DNA of 64,000 nucleotides from CAZSSH01 sp964609825 (GTDB lineage Bacteria > Verrucomicrobiota > Lentisphaeria > Victivallales > Victivallaceae), in assembly GCA_964609825.1 (NCBI GenBank), contig CAZSSH010000007.1, positions 1-64,000 of the forward strand, read 5' to 3'. Positions 42,901 through 50,488 of this stretch are shown piece by piece (within the stretch, counting starts at the first letter, position 1; every line of letters begins with the position of its first letter). The translations under genes were made by a program, and so were the position numbers. Below the pieces are notes generated by a model. It was not told the origin of the DNA, ran no database searches, and saw only the letters and a program-made list of their open reading frames with translations.

Positions 42901-43576
42901 CGGGGCGCGGCCGGACGTCCTGGGCAACTTCAGTTAATTTCAGATAATCAAATGCGTACAACCGCCCATAGGTGTCGCCGCTGTTTTCATATATTTCAAT
43001 GGTGTTTTCGCCTTTTTTGACGGGGAAGACTGCGCTTATGATGAGCGGCTGTTTGTTTTTCTCGAGATTGCTTTTGAGATCCAGCGGCAGCTCCTGACGG
43101 CATTGCCGGCGCCCGGGGAGATTGGTCACCAAACCTTGTGAAACCCAGGTCATGCCGTCGATGTCCATATTTTCGTTGGGGGTAAGGCGATGGCGGCTGA
43201 AGTCCTTGGCATTGGGATTGGGAATGACTTTATACTCCAAATTGCGCCAGCCGTCGGCGGGCTCCTGCCAGATCAGCCGGAGACGGCGCACAATGCTATA
43301 GTTGCCCGCCCCGGAGCCGGAGAGGCCGCCGGGCATGGCGGGATTGGCGATGACACCGTTGGCCGCGGGAATTCGGCAGGTAAACGTCTGGGTGGCGGCA
43401 TCGTAGTTGTCTGACCGGCGGATTTGGCTGCTCGTTTTAAATTCGCCGCTGTCATAGCTCCAAAACTCGGCGGCGGAGTCATCCATTTTGCCGAGCTCCC
43501 AGACGGGAGCGGCAGCTGCCGAACCCGAGAGCAGCATGACTGCCAATATATTTTTATAATAAAAAGGGTGCCGCAT
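39995..43576 (-). CDS. Very large secreted glycosidase, GH39-like barrel with CBM9-like C-terminus
   Basis: The 1193-residue protein has a signal peptide (NILAVMLLSGSAAAAP, about 9-24). A beta-rich region (about 25-330) precedes a TIM barrel (about 335-690) with LLGTPKFLL, the acid/base Glu476 in FELWNEVSEQS and KVVAETLW, typical of GH39-like clan GH-A members. After beta domains, the last 200 or so residues (FDGKGAFPEFAP, MYDSRKLYICVKVKDAV, LWEGDSVQLDFDL) resemble the CBM9-like carbohydrate-binding fold. Its start overlaps the stop of the upstream pseudopilin (TGATG, 43574-43578). A scar of a second copy lies at 37047. Confidence 0.8.
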   Translation of the reverse strand: MRHPFYYKNILAVMLLSGSAAAAPVWELGKMDDSAAEFWSYDSGEFKTSSQIRRSDNYDAATQTFTCRIPAANGVIANPAMPGGLSGSGAGNYSIVRRLRLIWQEPADGWRNLEYKVIPNPNAKDFSRHRLTPNENMDIDGMTWVSQGLVTNLPGRRQCRQELPLDLKSNLEKNKQPLIISAVFPVKKGENTIEIYENSGDTYGRLYAFDYLKLTEVAQDVRPRPEVDFGPHQNFINSSVYQVGNPAKIRVNFYNLEPDKTVTVKVIWLDYFDRQTVVTPRLQTDHDGCAEALLEVPAGQSGHFRIRASLSGEQNTRESRIAGVRKIEPLDESEVKHSFLGLCGQSYGTYFDPAQAPEFYRRKAAEYREWRNILQIRHERIHSLCWHFVEPAPGGYRWQLWDELIAGEKADNISVQLCLLGTPKFLLDQAYPGRKYQHLAEQYFSPPPDMQKWAEFCRLTAQRYGDYVKEFELWNEVSEQSLFWHQGNLEQFYQLIKTGSEAIRQARPDAKVVAETLWSRQEEFTRRLFELGVAQYVDIHADHYLTDDRIHLDAALIAKYAPGSPFMSNENKAERSENPLGQIDEVSRRAAADSLLRNTLFANANGFTRLYNFMLTGSTWRMWGMVGPDDTPKYTFSAYKTMVNQTAGASFEYYAKLSNRVEMFVYRYNRRRTQIHGSEYLVVLTNRGAAESIALPAAGSQITVTDLMDNPQTLDAAGGIAQISLASSPVFLHNIDVSALKAVSELKIEPVNPNLRPGDQFTLRFSLGGPVKQADFTVSADGQSKTVSLTGNQPQTVGIPTPDTGRNTVGQVKVAGVAEVEGRKIPVTRYFNYYVEDQLPGVSLLPPLAKDNFRKWAANGTVELTFVDGKLKAAVDAAQGSGAVCPVKPAKVIAGCRYLLGFEARGVGILRVMLNRIDANGKGKTLTHNFLSEKLEDNFISYAKEWLCPDDVETLSLDFYQYHTQGNFELRNLRLIRLQDELPVNRQLHRATAKRFDGKGAFPEFAPDQFTGVDGTGYLKSNEGKPVSANFAAMYDSRKLYICVKVKDAVEGQGPSAANLWEGDSVQLDFDLSDGMRKVRTVQLGFAKINGRDICYRYSTLPAEDIVNTYKIGENPTGVDCKITRQNDMVTYRITIAAEAVHPQLQLLAGKTLGFSLLVNNNDGAGRLGFLEWSGGIGAHQDNTRFGELKLLP

Positions 43577-44334
43577 CAGAGATTGTCTTTCCAGTAAAGC
43601 GAAACTTTGCCCTGCGGGTCGTCGTATTTAAACATGGGAGTCGTATATGGTTTCTCGGTATCCAAAAGCTTGATCGCATCGACGTGCATGTCGCAAAACA
43701 ACGTGGTCACCGAGCTTGAGTGACGGCCGGCCGGCCGGCCGTACTGGACATTGGCGTACTCGGTGTTGCCGCGGCTCCAGCGCCAGAAGCCGACATCGCT
43801 TCTGGTCATGCCGGTGGCCAGATTGCCCCAGGTGTCGGTCAGCAATATTTTGCGCGACGCATTTTTTAAAGACGATAGTTTGCCGGTTTTCCAATAACTG
43901 TCGCCGCCGCCGCTGTTGCGGAAAAAGTTTTCGTTGACCCCGTAATTGGGCGTGTACTGCCAAAAATTGGCGGGGGCTGCCTGTTGCGATTGGCCGGGGC
44001 AAGTCAGCTGTTTTACCGTAATGTAACCGTTGGTCACTTTGGTGGGGTCGGTCGTCCCCGGGTTTTTGGTCAAGCCGAGGAGGGCGTCCGTCCACAAGGG
44101 TGGAGCATAGGAGTTGGCGATGCCGAATAACGGCGGCAAAAAATCTTTGCTGTCCATCGAGTACATCGCCCACCCGGAGCCGATTTGTTTGACGTTGTTG
44201 GCGCAGCTGATGGCTTTGGCGCGCTCGCGCGCCTGATTCAAGGCGGGCAGCAGCATGCCCGCCAAAATGGCGATGATGGCAATCACCACCAAAAGCTCGA
44301 TGAGGGTGAATAACGGGGTCGGCGACTTTTTCAT
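43576..44334 (-). CDS. Pseudopilin-like protein with H-X9-DM motif (cassette 1)
   Basis: The 252-residue protein has the prepilin segment LFTLIELLVVIAIIAILAGM and CANNVKQIG. The C-terminal motif is HSSSVTTLFCDMH, so Gly of His-X9-Asp-Gly is Met. The start at 44334 has AAGGAA upstream. It follows the LacI-type gene by 29 bases and is coupled by TGATG to the 1193-residue glycosidase. Confidence 0.88.
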   Translation of the reverse strand: MKKSPTPLFTLIELLVVIAIIAILAGMLLPALNQARERAKAISCANNVKQIGSGWAMYSMDSKDFLPPLFGIANSYAPPLWTDALLGLTKNPGTTDPTKVTNGYITVKQLTCPGQSQQAAPANFWQYTPNYGVNENFFRNSGGGDSYWKTGKLSSLKNASRKILLTDTWGNLATGMTRSDVGFWRWSRGNTEYANVQYGRPAGRHSSSVTTLFCDMHVDAIKLLDTEKPYTTPMFKYDDPQGKVSLYWKDNL

Positions 44335-44363
44335 TTCAGAGTTCCTTACGTATTATGTTTCTC

Positions 44364-45455
44364 TTAATTGTTGCAAATTTTGACGGCACTCTCGCGCATT
44401 ATCAGCCGCGGTTGAAAGACTTGACAGGCCGGGGCTTCAACTTTACGCTCAATGAGATCGATCAAAAGTTTGGCGCCGGCGTGTCCCATCTCTGGGAGGA
44501 CGTGGTCAATGACCGTCAGATTGGGCCGGACAAACTGCAAATACTCATAATCGTCAATCCCGATCAGGCTGAATTTGCCGGGGATATCGATCTTGAGCCG
44601 CTGCGCCTCATGAATGATGGAGACGCCGACGAGTGAATTATAAGCGATGATTGCCGTCGGCGGCTGTGCCATCGCGGCGAAATAACGCAGCGCCGCGGCG
44701 CCCTCGGCCTGACAGTATTGAATCTCGTTGGTAATCGGCGGAAAGCAGCGTTTTTGATTAAAGATCAGCTCATCACCGACCGGCAGATTGAGTTTAGCGA
44801 CGGCACGGGCAAACTGATGGTCGCGCGAGATATCCTCCACCGGCTCGGAGGTGGCGCAGTTGCCCGCAAAGCCGATGCGCGAGTGTCCGAGCTTGATCAA
44901 GGTTTGCAAGGCCAGAAAAATGGCCGCTTCGTTGTCAAATACCACGCGGCTCAACGCCGCTTTTTTTGCGCAACAGTCGACCGCGACCACCGGGCTTCCG
45001 GTGGCGATCAATTCATCCACCCAGCCGGCGTTGGGGTCGGCATGGAGTAAAATAATTCCGTCGATGCGCGACTCGGCTAATTGGTCGACGCAGACTTTGG
45101 GCATTACCTGGGTGCTCATATTAAGGAGCAGTAAATCATAGCTGCGCTCACGCGCCGCCTGCTCGATGCCTTTAAAGATCAGCATCTCATAGTTGTTGCT
45201 GATGCTGCGCCACAAATTGGGCTGGACGTAAATCCCTAAGGTTTTGGAGCAGCGTTGTTTCAGAATCCGGCTGGCAAAGTTGGGACGGTAGCCCATCTGG
45301 GCGGCCGTTTCCATAATCTTCTTTTTCATCTCTTCGCCGACGGCGGTATTGCCTTTGGAGCCATTGAGTACCGTGGAGACGGCGGCGACCGAGCAATTGA
45401 CCGTTTGGGCCACTGCCTTGAGGGTGATCGGGGCGGATTTTACAGCTTGTTTCAT
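44364..45455 (-). CDS. LacI-family transcriptional regulator
   Basis: The 363-residue protein has a LacI helix-turn-helix (ITLKAVAQTVNCSVAAVSTVLNG, residues 10-32), the hinge MGYRPNFASRILKQ and a periplasmic-binding-protein-like effector domain (IDGIILLHADP, KLGHSRIGFAGN, FSLIGIDDYEYLQFVRPNLTVI). It is the first gene of the pseudopilin-glycosidase cluster and shares its strand, so it may control the cluster and itself. AAACGTTT palindromes frame its promoter. Confidence 0.93.
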   Translation of the reverse strand: MKQAVKSAPITLKAVAQTVNCSVAAVSTVLNGSKGNTAVGEEMKKKIMETAAQMGYRPNFASRILKQRCSKTLGIYVQPNLWRSISNNYEMLIFKGIEQAARERSYDLLLLNMSTQVMPKVCVDQLAESRIDGIILLHADPNAGWVDELIATGSPVVAVDCCAKKAALSRVVFDNEAAIFLALQTLIKLGHSRIGFAGNCATSEPVEDISRDHQFARAVAKLNLPVGDELIFNQKRCFPPITNEIQYCQAEGAAALRYFAAMAQPPTAIIAYNSLVGVSIIHEAQRLKIDIPGKFSLIGIDDYEYLQFVRPNLTVIDHVLPEMGHAGAKLLIDLIERKVEAPACQVFQPRLIMRESAVKICNN

Positions 45456-45473
45456 CGGTTGCCTGATTTAATT

Positions 45474-45520
45474 AAACGTTTCATTTGTTATATTATACCA
45501 AACGTTTCATTAAAAGTCAA
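45474..45520 (-). promoter_or_regulatory. LacI-type gene promoter with two AAACGTTT operators
   Basis: Minus strand: TTGACT (45515-45520), a 17-base spacer and TATAAT (45492-45497). The perfect palindrome AAACGTTT occurs at 45500-45507, inside the spacer, and at 45474-45481, just past the start point. The two are 26 bases apart, in the shared context AAACGTTTCATT. This is the layout expected for autorepression. Confidence 0.75.
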
Positions 45521-45539
45521 GCGAAAATCGAAAAAATCG

Positions 45540-45570
45540 AAAAAAAATTTGGGGACCGACCGGTATCGGC
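45540..45570 (-). terminator. Probable terminator of the D-aminoacylase operon
   Basis: Minus strand: GGCCGA-TACCGG-TCGGTC makes a 6-bp stem with one G-T pair, followed by CCCCAAA and a T run. It lies immediately past the D-aminoacylase stop and would separate this operon from the LacI-type promoter region. Confidence 0.45.
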
Positions 45571-45572
45571 CT

Positions 45573-47090
45573 TCAGTTTTGGTAAACGATGTCGCCGTCG
45601 ATGGCGACGAGACGAATGCCGTCGGCAGGGGTGTGCGGATTGGTGAAATCGGCGCGCGAGTTGATCAAATCAGGGTCAAAGAGCGTGAGATCGGCGGGAA
45701 ACCCCGGTTTTACCTCGCCCTGTTGTGGCAAATCAAAGGTTTTGGCCGGGAGCTGCGTCACTTTTTGGACAACCTTGGAGATTTCCCGGTTTTGGTCGAG
45801 CAAATGGCGGACAAATTTGGGAAACGCACCGAAGCCGCGCGGGTGGCTGCGGCCAATCGACTCGTCGGCCGGGCGGGCGTTTTCGTCGCTGCCGCACATG
45901 CAAAAGTCGAGCTTGAGGATCGTATCCATATTTTTGGGTGACATGCCGCGAAAGGCGGCCATGGTGCCGGGCGCATTTTGGCTCAGCATCTCGACCGTTA
46001 AAAGCGCCGGATCAAGCGCGAGCGCTTTGGCGATGTCACTCAACGTTTGCCCGCAGTATTTTTGATACTTGCCGGGGGCGGAGGACAAAATTACATTTTG
46101 CCAGTAGTCGCGCGCGCGTTCCTTATTGAGCATGGCGGCGACGGTGAGGCGCGTCTCCGGGTCCTGCAACGCAGCTTGGATTTTAACATCGCTTAAATTG
46201 TCATATTTGCCCGGCAAAATGACCGACAATTGGGTCATTGACTCAATATAAGGATAACGGTCGCAAGTGATTTCCAAACCGGACGCTTTTGCTTCGGCAA
46301 TTAAATCGAGGACAATGTCGAGCTGGTAAAAATTGGCCTTGCCCGCGGTTTTAAAGTGGCTGATGTGCAATTTCCCAAGTTTGGCCGCGTTGGCGCACTT
46401 GATCATTTCGCGTACCGACTCGGTGAGCATGTCGCCCTCGCTCCGCAAGTGGACGGCGACGATTTTACCGTGCCGTGCGACCGTCGCCATTAAGCGCGTC
46501 ACCTCGTCCAAATCGGCGAATTTGCCGGGGACGTACAACAATCCGAGCGACAATCCCAGGGCTCCGGCAGTCAGCTCATCGTCGAGCAATGCCTCCATAC
46601 GAATCAGCTCTTGGGGGCTCAACTCTTTTTTCTCATACCCCGCCACGGCGGCGCGCAAGGTGTTGTGCCCTGCAAGCGAATGGATTTTTAGTTTTGCCGC
46701 CTGACGCAAGCGCGCCTGATACGTTGCAAAATCAGACCAATCCAGCGCAACGCCGTACTGGCGGTAGAGGGTTTGCAAGTGCTCGCGGTTATCGGCGGTG
46801 AGCGGAAAGGCGCTCAAGCCGCAGTTGCCGACGATCTCCGAGGTCACCCCCTGGCTTACTTTGCTCCACCCTTCCGGGCGGGCCAAAATCGACAGGTCGG
46901 AGTGACTGTGCGTGTCGATGAAACCCGGGGCCAAAATGAGTTTTCGCCCATCAATCATCTGATCGGCGGCGGATGCCGAAATATCCGACTCCACGGCGAC
47001 AATCCGGCCGTTGCCGGTCAGTACCGCCGAGCGTTTGAGCCCGCTCCCGGTGCCGTCGGCGAGCCAGACATTTTTAAACAGCAGCTTCAA
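45573..47090 (-). CDS. N-acyl-D-amino-acid deacylase (D-aminoacylase) family
   Basis: The 505-residue protein is a metal-dependent amidohydrolase. It has FIDTHSHSDL (metal ligands, about 57-66), SEIVGNCGLSAFP with the bridging Cys typical of D-aminoacylases, VAVHLRSEG, KLHISHFKTAGK and MCGSDENARP near the C-terminus. D-aminoacylases free D-amino acids from N-acyl forms and can serve in peptidoglycan or D-amino acid recycling. There is no signal peptide, so it is cytoplasmic. It starts 2 bases after the upstream stop as the last gene of a seven-gene operon that also contains MurB-Ddl, which fits a role in D-alanine or cell-wall turnover. Confidence 0.9.
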   Translation of the reverse strand: MKLLFKNVWLADGTGSGLKRSAVLTGNGRIVAVESDISASAADQMIDGRKLILAPGFIDTHSHSDLSILARPEGWSKVSQGVTSEIVGNCGLSAFPLTADNREHLQTLYRQYGVALDWSDFATYQARLRQAAKLKIHSLAGHNTLRAAVAGYEKKELSPQELIRMEALLDDELTAGALGLSLGLLYVPGKFADLDEVTRLMATVARHGKIVAVHLRSEGDMLTESVREMIKCANAAKLGKLHISHFKTAGKANFYQLDIVLDLIAEAKASGLEITCDRYPYIESMTQLSVILPGKYDNLSDVKIQAALQDPETRLTVAAMLNKERARDYWQNVILSSAPGKYQKYCGQTLSDIAKALALDPALLTVEMLSQNAPGTMAAFRGMSPKNMDTILKLDFCMCGSDENARPADESIGRSHPRGFGAFPKFVRHLLDQNREISKVVQKVTQLPAKTFDLPQQGEVKPGFPADLTLFDPDLINSRADFTNPHTPADGIRLVAIDGDIVYQN

Positions 47091-47092
47091 CG

Positions 47093-48208
47093 CTATTTGA
47101 TTTCCTTGGCGATATCCAACACCGATTTATAATAAGTGTTGTACATTTTGGCCGCTTCGTACTCTTTGGGGCTGTTTTTTAAAAGCGTCATCGCCTGATC
47201 GGTCATCAGGGCGGCCTTGTCCGGGCGACCCGCGTAATACATGATGCGCGCGGCCTCGGAAATCACGATGCCCTTTTCCTTGACATCGGTGAATTTGGGA
47301 GCGTTGACCGCCGCGTCGGCGAGCTTGTAGCTGTTGCGGATGTTGACTTGGGCCAGCGGCTGATTCATCTCCTGTTGGGCGAGCTTGATCAAAAATTTGG
47401 GATCGTTGGCAAAGGTCTTGATGATCCGGTCGTAATATTTACTCAACTCGGCGTCTTTTTTATTTTCTTTGAGGATCTTGACACCCATCTCATAAAGCGC
47501 CGTGTCATTGGGACGCTTGGCGATGATCTGATCGAGTACCTCAATCGCCTTTAACGGCGACTTGAGCACCGTCGCAAACAAATTGACTTTAAACATCAAC
47601 AACTCATCATTGCCCGGTTTTTTGGCCAATTCGCCGTCGATGAGCTTGATCACGTTGGCGTAATTTTTGTTTTTCATCTCATCCATGATCTCGGCAGCGA
47701 AATTTTCGCGGTCAACGGCGGCGGCGACATCGTATTTGCCCGACATGACTTCTTTAAGCACCGGTTCAAAATTTTCTACACTGCCGCGCCAGGCAAGCTT
47801 GCCCTCTTTGTTGACAATTGCGATCATCGGAACGCGGTCGGCCTGACGCATGTAATTGTTGACGCTGTCGAGCTTGTCGTCGGCGGCGACCGGAAACGGC
47901 AGTTTATCAAGGTCTTTGAGCGTTTTTAACGACTCCGGGCTGTCGCAGCCGACGGCGATGAACTGAACCTCTTTTTCGCCGAGGCTGTTGGCCGCTTTGG
48001 CGACGTCGGGCATCGCGTCCATGCCTTTTTTGCTCATCGTCCAAAAGAGCAGCACCAGCGTCTTTTTGTCTTTCAACTCTTTCACCGTCCGGGCCGGACC
48101 TTTGATCCACTCTTTGACCGTGATTTCGGGGGCGTCGGAGCCGGTCGGGACGGCGGCAAAACCGGCGGCGGCGGCCAGCAGCAACAGCAAACCAAGCAGT
48201 TGTTTCAT
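47093..48208 (-). CDS. Secreted TlpA-like thioredoxin-fold protein lacking CxxC, with helical repeats
   Basis: This 371-residue protein has a signal peptide (LLGLLLLLAAAAGFAA), a TlpA/AhpC-like domain at about 20-155 (GSDAPEITVKEW, VLLFWTM, the cis-Pro in RVPMIAIVNKEGKL), and a C-terminal helical, TPR-like part (about 165-371). In place of the redox CxxC after FW, it reads SKKG, so it cannot do thiol-disulfide exchange. It may be a binding or scaffold protein in the periplasm. I chose ATG 48208 because AAGGG lies 7 bases upstream; ATG 48214 would be too close. Confidence 0.8.
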   Translation of the reverse strand: MKQLLGLLLLLAAAAGFAAVPTGSDAPEITVKEWIKGPARTVKELKDKKTLVLLFWTMSKKGMDAMPDVAKAANSLGEKEVQFIAVGCDSPESLKTLKDLDKLPFPVAADDKLDSVNNYMRQADRVPMIAIVNKEGKLAWRGSVENFEPVLKEVMSGKYDVAAAVDRENFAAEIMDEMKNKNYANVIKLIDGELAKKPGNDELLMFKVNLFATVLKSPLKAIEVLDQIIAKRPNDTALYEMGVKILKENKKDAELSKYYDRIIKTFANDPKFLIKLAQQEMNQPLAQVNIRNSYKLADAAVNAPKFTDVKEKGIVISEAARIMYYAGRPDKAALMTDQAMTLLKNSPKEYEAAKMYNTYYKSVLDIAKEIK

Positions 48209-48218
48209 AATCATACCC

Positions 48219-50078
48219 TTAGGATTGGGTCTCGCGGCGCATCATGGCGGCGTAGACCAGTTGAGAGGTCATTTTTTCGAACGAAATTCCGCTCTGGCGG
48301 GCCGCTTTGGGCACCAGACTGGTGGCGGTGCAGCCGGGGAGCGAGTTGCCCTCCAGCAAAAACGGCACATTGTTGCCGTCGACGATGAAGTCCACGCGCA
48401 AAATGTCGCGGGCGCGGGTCGCCAGATGAAATTTTAAAGCATAGGCCGAGGCGGTTTTGATCGTGTTTTCGTCCAATGACTGGACCGGGCAAAAGTATTC
48501 GGTTTTGCCGTCTTTGTAGACGTATTTGGCATCGTAGTCATAAAAGCCGTGGGGGCTCCGGATCTCAATGGCGGGGAGCACCACCCCGTTGACCAAGGGG
48601 ACGGTGATTTCGACTCCGCTGACAAACTCCTCGACCAGAATGGTCGTGTCGTGCTTAAACTCCTCAACGAGAGCATTGTCCCACTCCGAGGCGTCTTTGA
48701 CAATCATGATCCCGACGGTCGAGCCCTCCTTGGGGGCTTTGACCACCACCGGGAACTTGAGCTCCTTGGGAAACGTCCGGTTTTGCGGCGTCACCACCGC
48801 CCATTTGGCAGTCGGGATATTGAGGCGGTCTGCCAGCTTTTTGGTGGCAATTTTATCCATGATGAGCATGCTGGCGACACTGCCGCTGCCGACAAAGCGC
48901 AAATTTTCGGCCTCCAGCAAAGCCTGCAAACGGCCGTCCTCGCCGAAGCCGCCGTGCAAAACGGGGTACACCACATCGACCGTTTTCATCTCCGGCAATA
49001 TGGCGCACTCTTTGATATCGCTCTCGATGACTTCAAAGCCGGCGTTGGTCAACGCCTTGGCCACCGCCGCGCCGCTCCGGAGCGACACTTCGCGCTCGCT
49101 GCTCGTTCCGCCTTTGAGGATGTTGACGCGCGGCGCCGGGCAGTCGCTCAAGAGCTTGGCCCGTGACTGGGGGTTGACAAACCGCACCTCGGGGGTCAAA
49201 AAGAAGCCGGTGCGCTCGGCCACCATCCGGCGGATGTGCATCAAAAGCTCGAGGTAATCTTCTTCGCTGCCGCCGTTGGCGGTGTTGACGACAAAGTTGG
49301 CGTGCTCAAGACTTACCATAAAACCGTTGATAGCATACCCTTTGAGGCCGCAACGGTCGATGAGTTTGCCCGCGGGCTCGTTTTCCGAAATATTTTTAAA
49401 GGTGCACCCGGCGGAGCGCCCGGCGGGTTCGCGCAATTTGCGCTTCTCCAGCTCCTGCGCGATTTTGGACAGCTCGACTTGCTCGTCACTGGTGGGCAAA
49501 TGCAAAATGGCACCGGTGATGATCACATCCTCGGGGATCGAGCTCTTGCGGTACTGCCAGTCTACTTTATCGCCGTCGATGCACCAGGAGCTGCCGTCAT
49601 ATTTGCAACCGAATAATTGGACGCAAAAGCGCCCGAAATTTTCATTGTTGGCTCCCGCATTCATCAAAATGGCGCCGCCCAAACTCCCGGGGATGCCGGA
49701 CAACGGGGCAAGTCCGCCAAAGCCGAGCGCCGCCGCCTGTCTGGCGAGCTCGGGCAGTCGGATTGCCGCTCCGGCGCTGACATGGCTGCGCCCGGATTTG
49801 ACTTGTCCGAAGGTTTGGCGGTTGAGCCGGATAAAAATTGCATCCACCGGCTCGTCGGAGCCCACGAGATTGCTGCCGCCGCCCAACGGGAAAATGGCGA
49901 TTTTGTGCTCAAAAGTGAATTTTAAAAGTTTGGCTAACTCGATGTCGTCGGCGACTTCCACCGTCAACGGCGCGGTTTTGCCGGCGCCGAGGGTGGTCAA
50001 TTTGGAGTAAGGTACGTCAAATTGCAGTGCTTGGGGGGAGAGGTTGTTTTTTAACCAATCAATGATGTTGCTTTTCAT
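48219..50078 (-). CDS. Fused MurB (UDP-N-acetylenolpyruvoylglucosamine reductase) and D-Ala-D-Ala ligase
   Basis: The 619-residue protein carries two complete peptidoglycan enzymes. Residues 1-305 are MurB: FAD-binding FPLGGGSNLVGSD, SGIPGSLGGAILMNAGAN, WQYRKSS and RSAGCTFKN (221-229; Ser222 or Cys225 in the proton-donor region). Residues about 315-619 are Ddl: LKGGTSSEREVSL, VLHGGFGEDGRLQALLE, DKIATKKLADRLNIPT, KAPKEGSTVGI and LLEGNSLPGCTATS, an ATP-grasp enzyme joining two D-alanines. MurB makes UDP-MurNAc; Ddl makes the D-Ala-D-Ala end of the stem. The frame is continuous. It starts 5 bases after hisI. Confidence 0.95.
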   Translation of the reverse strand: MKSNIIDWLKNNLSPQALQFDVPYSKLTTLGAGKTAPLTVEVADDIELAKLLKFTFEHKIAIFPLGGGSNLVGSDEPVDAIFIRLNRQTFGQVKSGRSHVSAGAAIRLPELARQAAALGFGGLAPLSGIPGSLGGAILMNAGANNENFGRFCVQLFGCKYDGSSWCIDGDKVDWQYRKSSIPEDVIITGAILHLPTSDEQVELSKIAQELEKRKLREPAGRSAGCTFKNISENEPAGKLIDRCGLKGYAINGFMVSLEHANFVVNTANGGSEEDYLELLMHIRRMVAERTGFFLTPEVRFVNPQSRAKLLSDCPAPRVNILKGGTSSEREVSLRSGAAVAKALTNAGFEVIESDIKECAILPEMKTVDVVYPVLHGGFGEDGRLQALLEAENLRFVGSGSVASMLIMDKIATKKLADRLNIPTAKWAVVTPQNRTFPKELKFPVVVKAPKEGSTVGIMIVKDASEWDNALVEEFKHDTTILVEEFVSGVEITVPLVNGVVLPAIEIRSPHGFYDYDAKYVYKDGKTEYFCPVQSLDENTIKTASAYALKFHLATRARDILRVDFIVDGNNVPFLLEGNSLPGCTATSLVPKAARQSGISFEKMTSQLVYAAMMRRETQS

Positions 50079-50083
50079 GATTC

Positions 50084-50461
50084 TTACTTTTTATATAGTT
50101 GATCGGGATCGACTAAAACGGGTGCATTTTCGACCAGTTGACCGTCCTCGACGGTACGGTAATAACAGCTGCGGTGTCCGGTATGGCAGGCGACCCCGCC
50201 CTTTTGCTCGACATGGTAAATCACCGAGTCCAAATCGCAATCGACTGTGATTTTTACAATTTTCTGAAAATTTCCGCTCTCTTCGCCCTTGCGCCAGAGT
50301 TTGTTGCGGCTGCGCGAAAAATAAACCGCGCGGCCGGTCTTGAGTGTTTCCTCCCAAGCCTCGCGGTTGATGTAGGCTTGCATCAAAATATCCTTGGTTT
50401 CGGCATCCTGGGCGATGGCCGGGATGACTCCGCCCGAACGGTCAAAATCCAGCTCAATCAT
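50084..50461 (-). CDS. hisI: Phosphoribosyl-AMP cyclohydrolase HisI
   Basis: The 125-residue protein is HisI, the third step of histidine synthesis. GGVIPAIAQDAETKDILMQAYI, VYFSRSRNKLWRKGEESGN, VDCDLDSVIYHVEQKGGVACHTGHRSCYYR carry the zinc and magnesium ligands (DCD, C...HTGHRSC). No HisE domain is fused. I chose ATG 50461 with GAGGCGG just upstream; an in-frame TTG at 50485 has no SD. No other his gene is close by. Confidence 0.95.
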   Translation of the reverse strand: MIELDFDRSGGVIPAIAQDAETKDILMQAYINREAWEETLKTGRAVYFSRSRNKLWRKGEESGNFQKIVKITVDCDLDSVIYHVEQKGGVACHTGHRSCYYRTVEDGQLVENAPVLVDPDQLYKK

Positions 50462-50488
50462 AATTGCCGCCTCATATTTGGTCAATGG

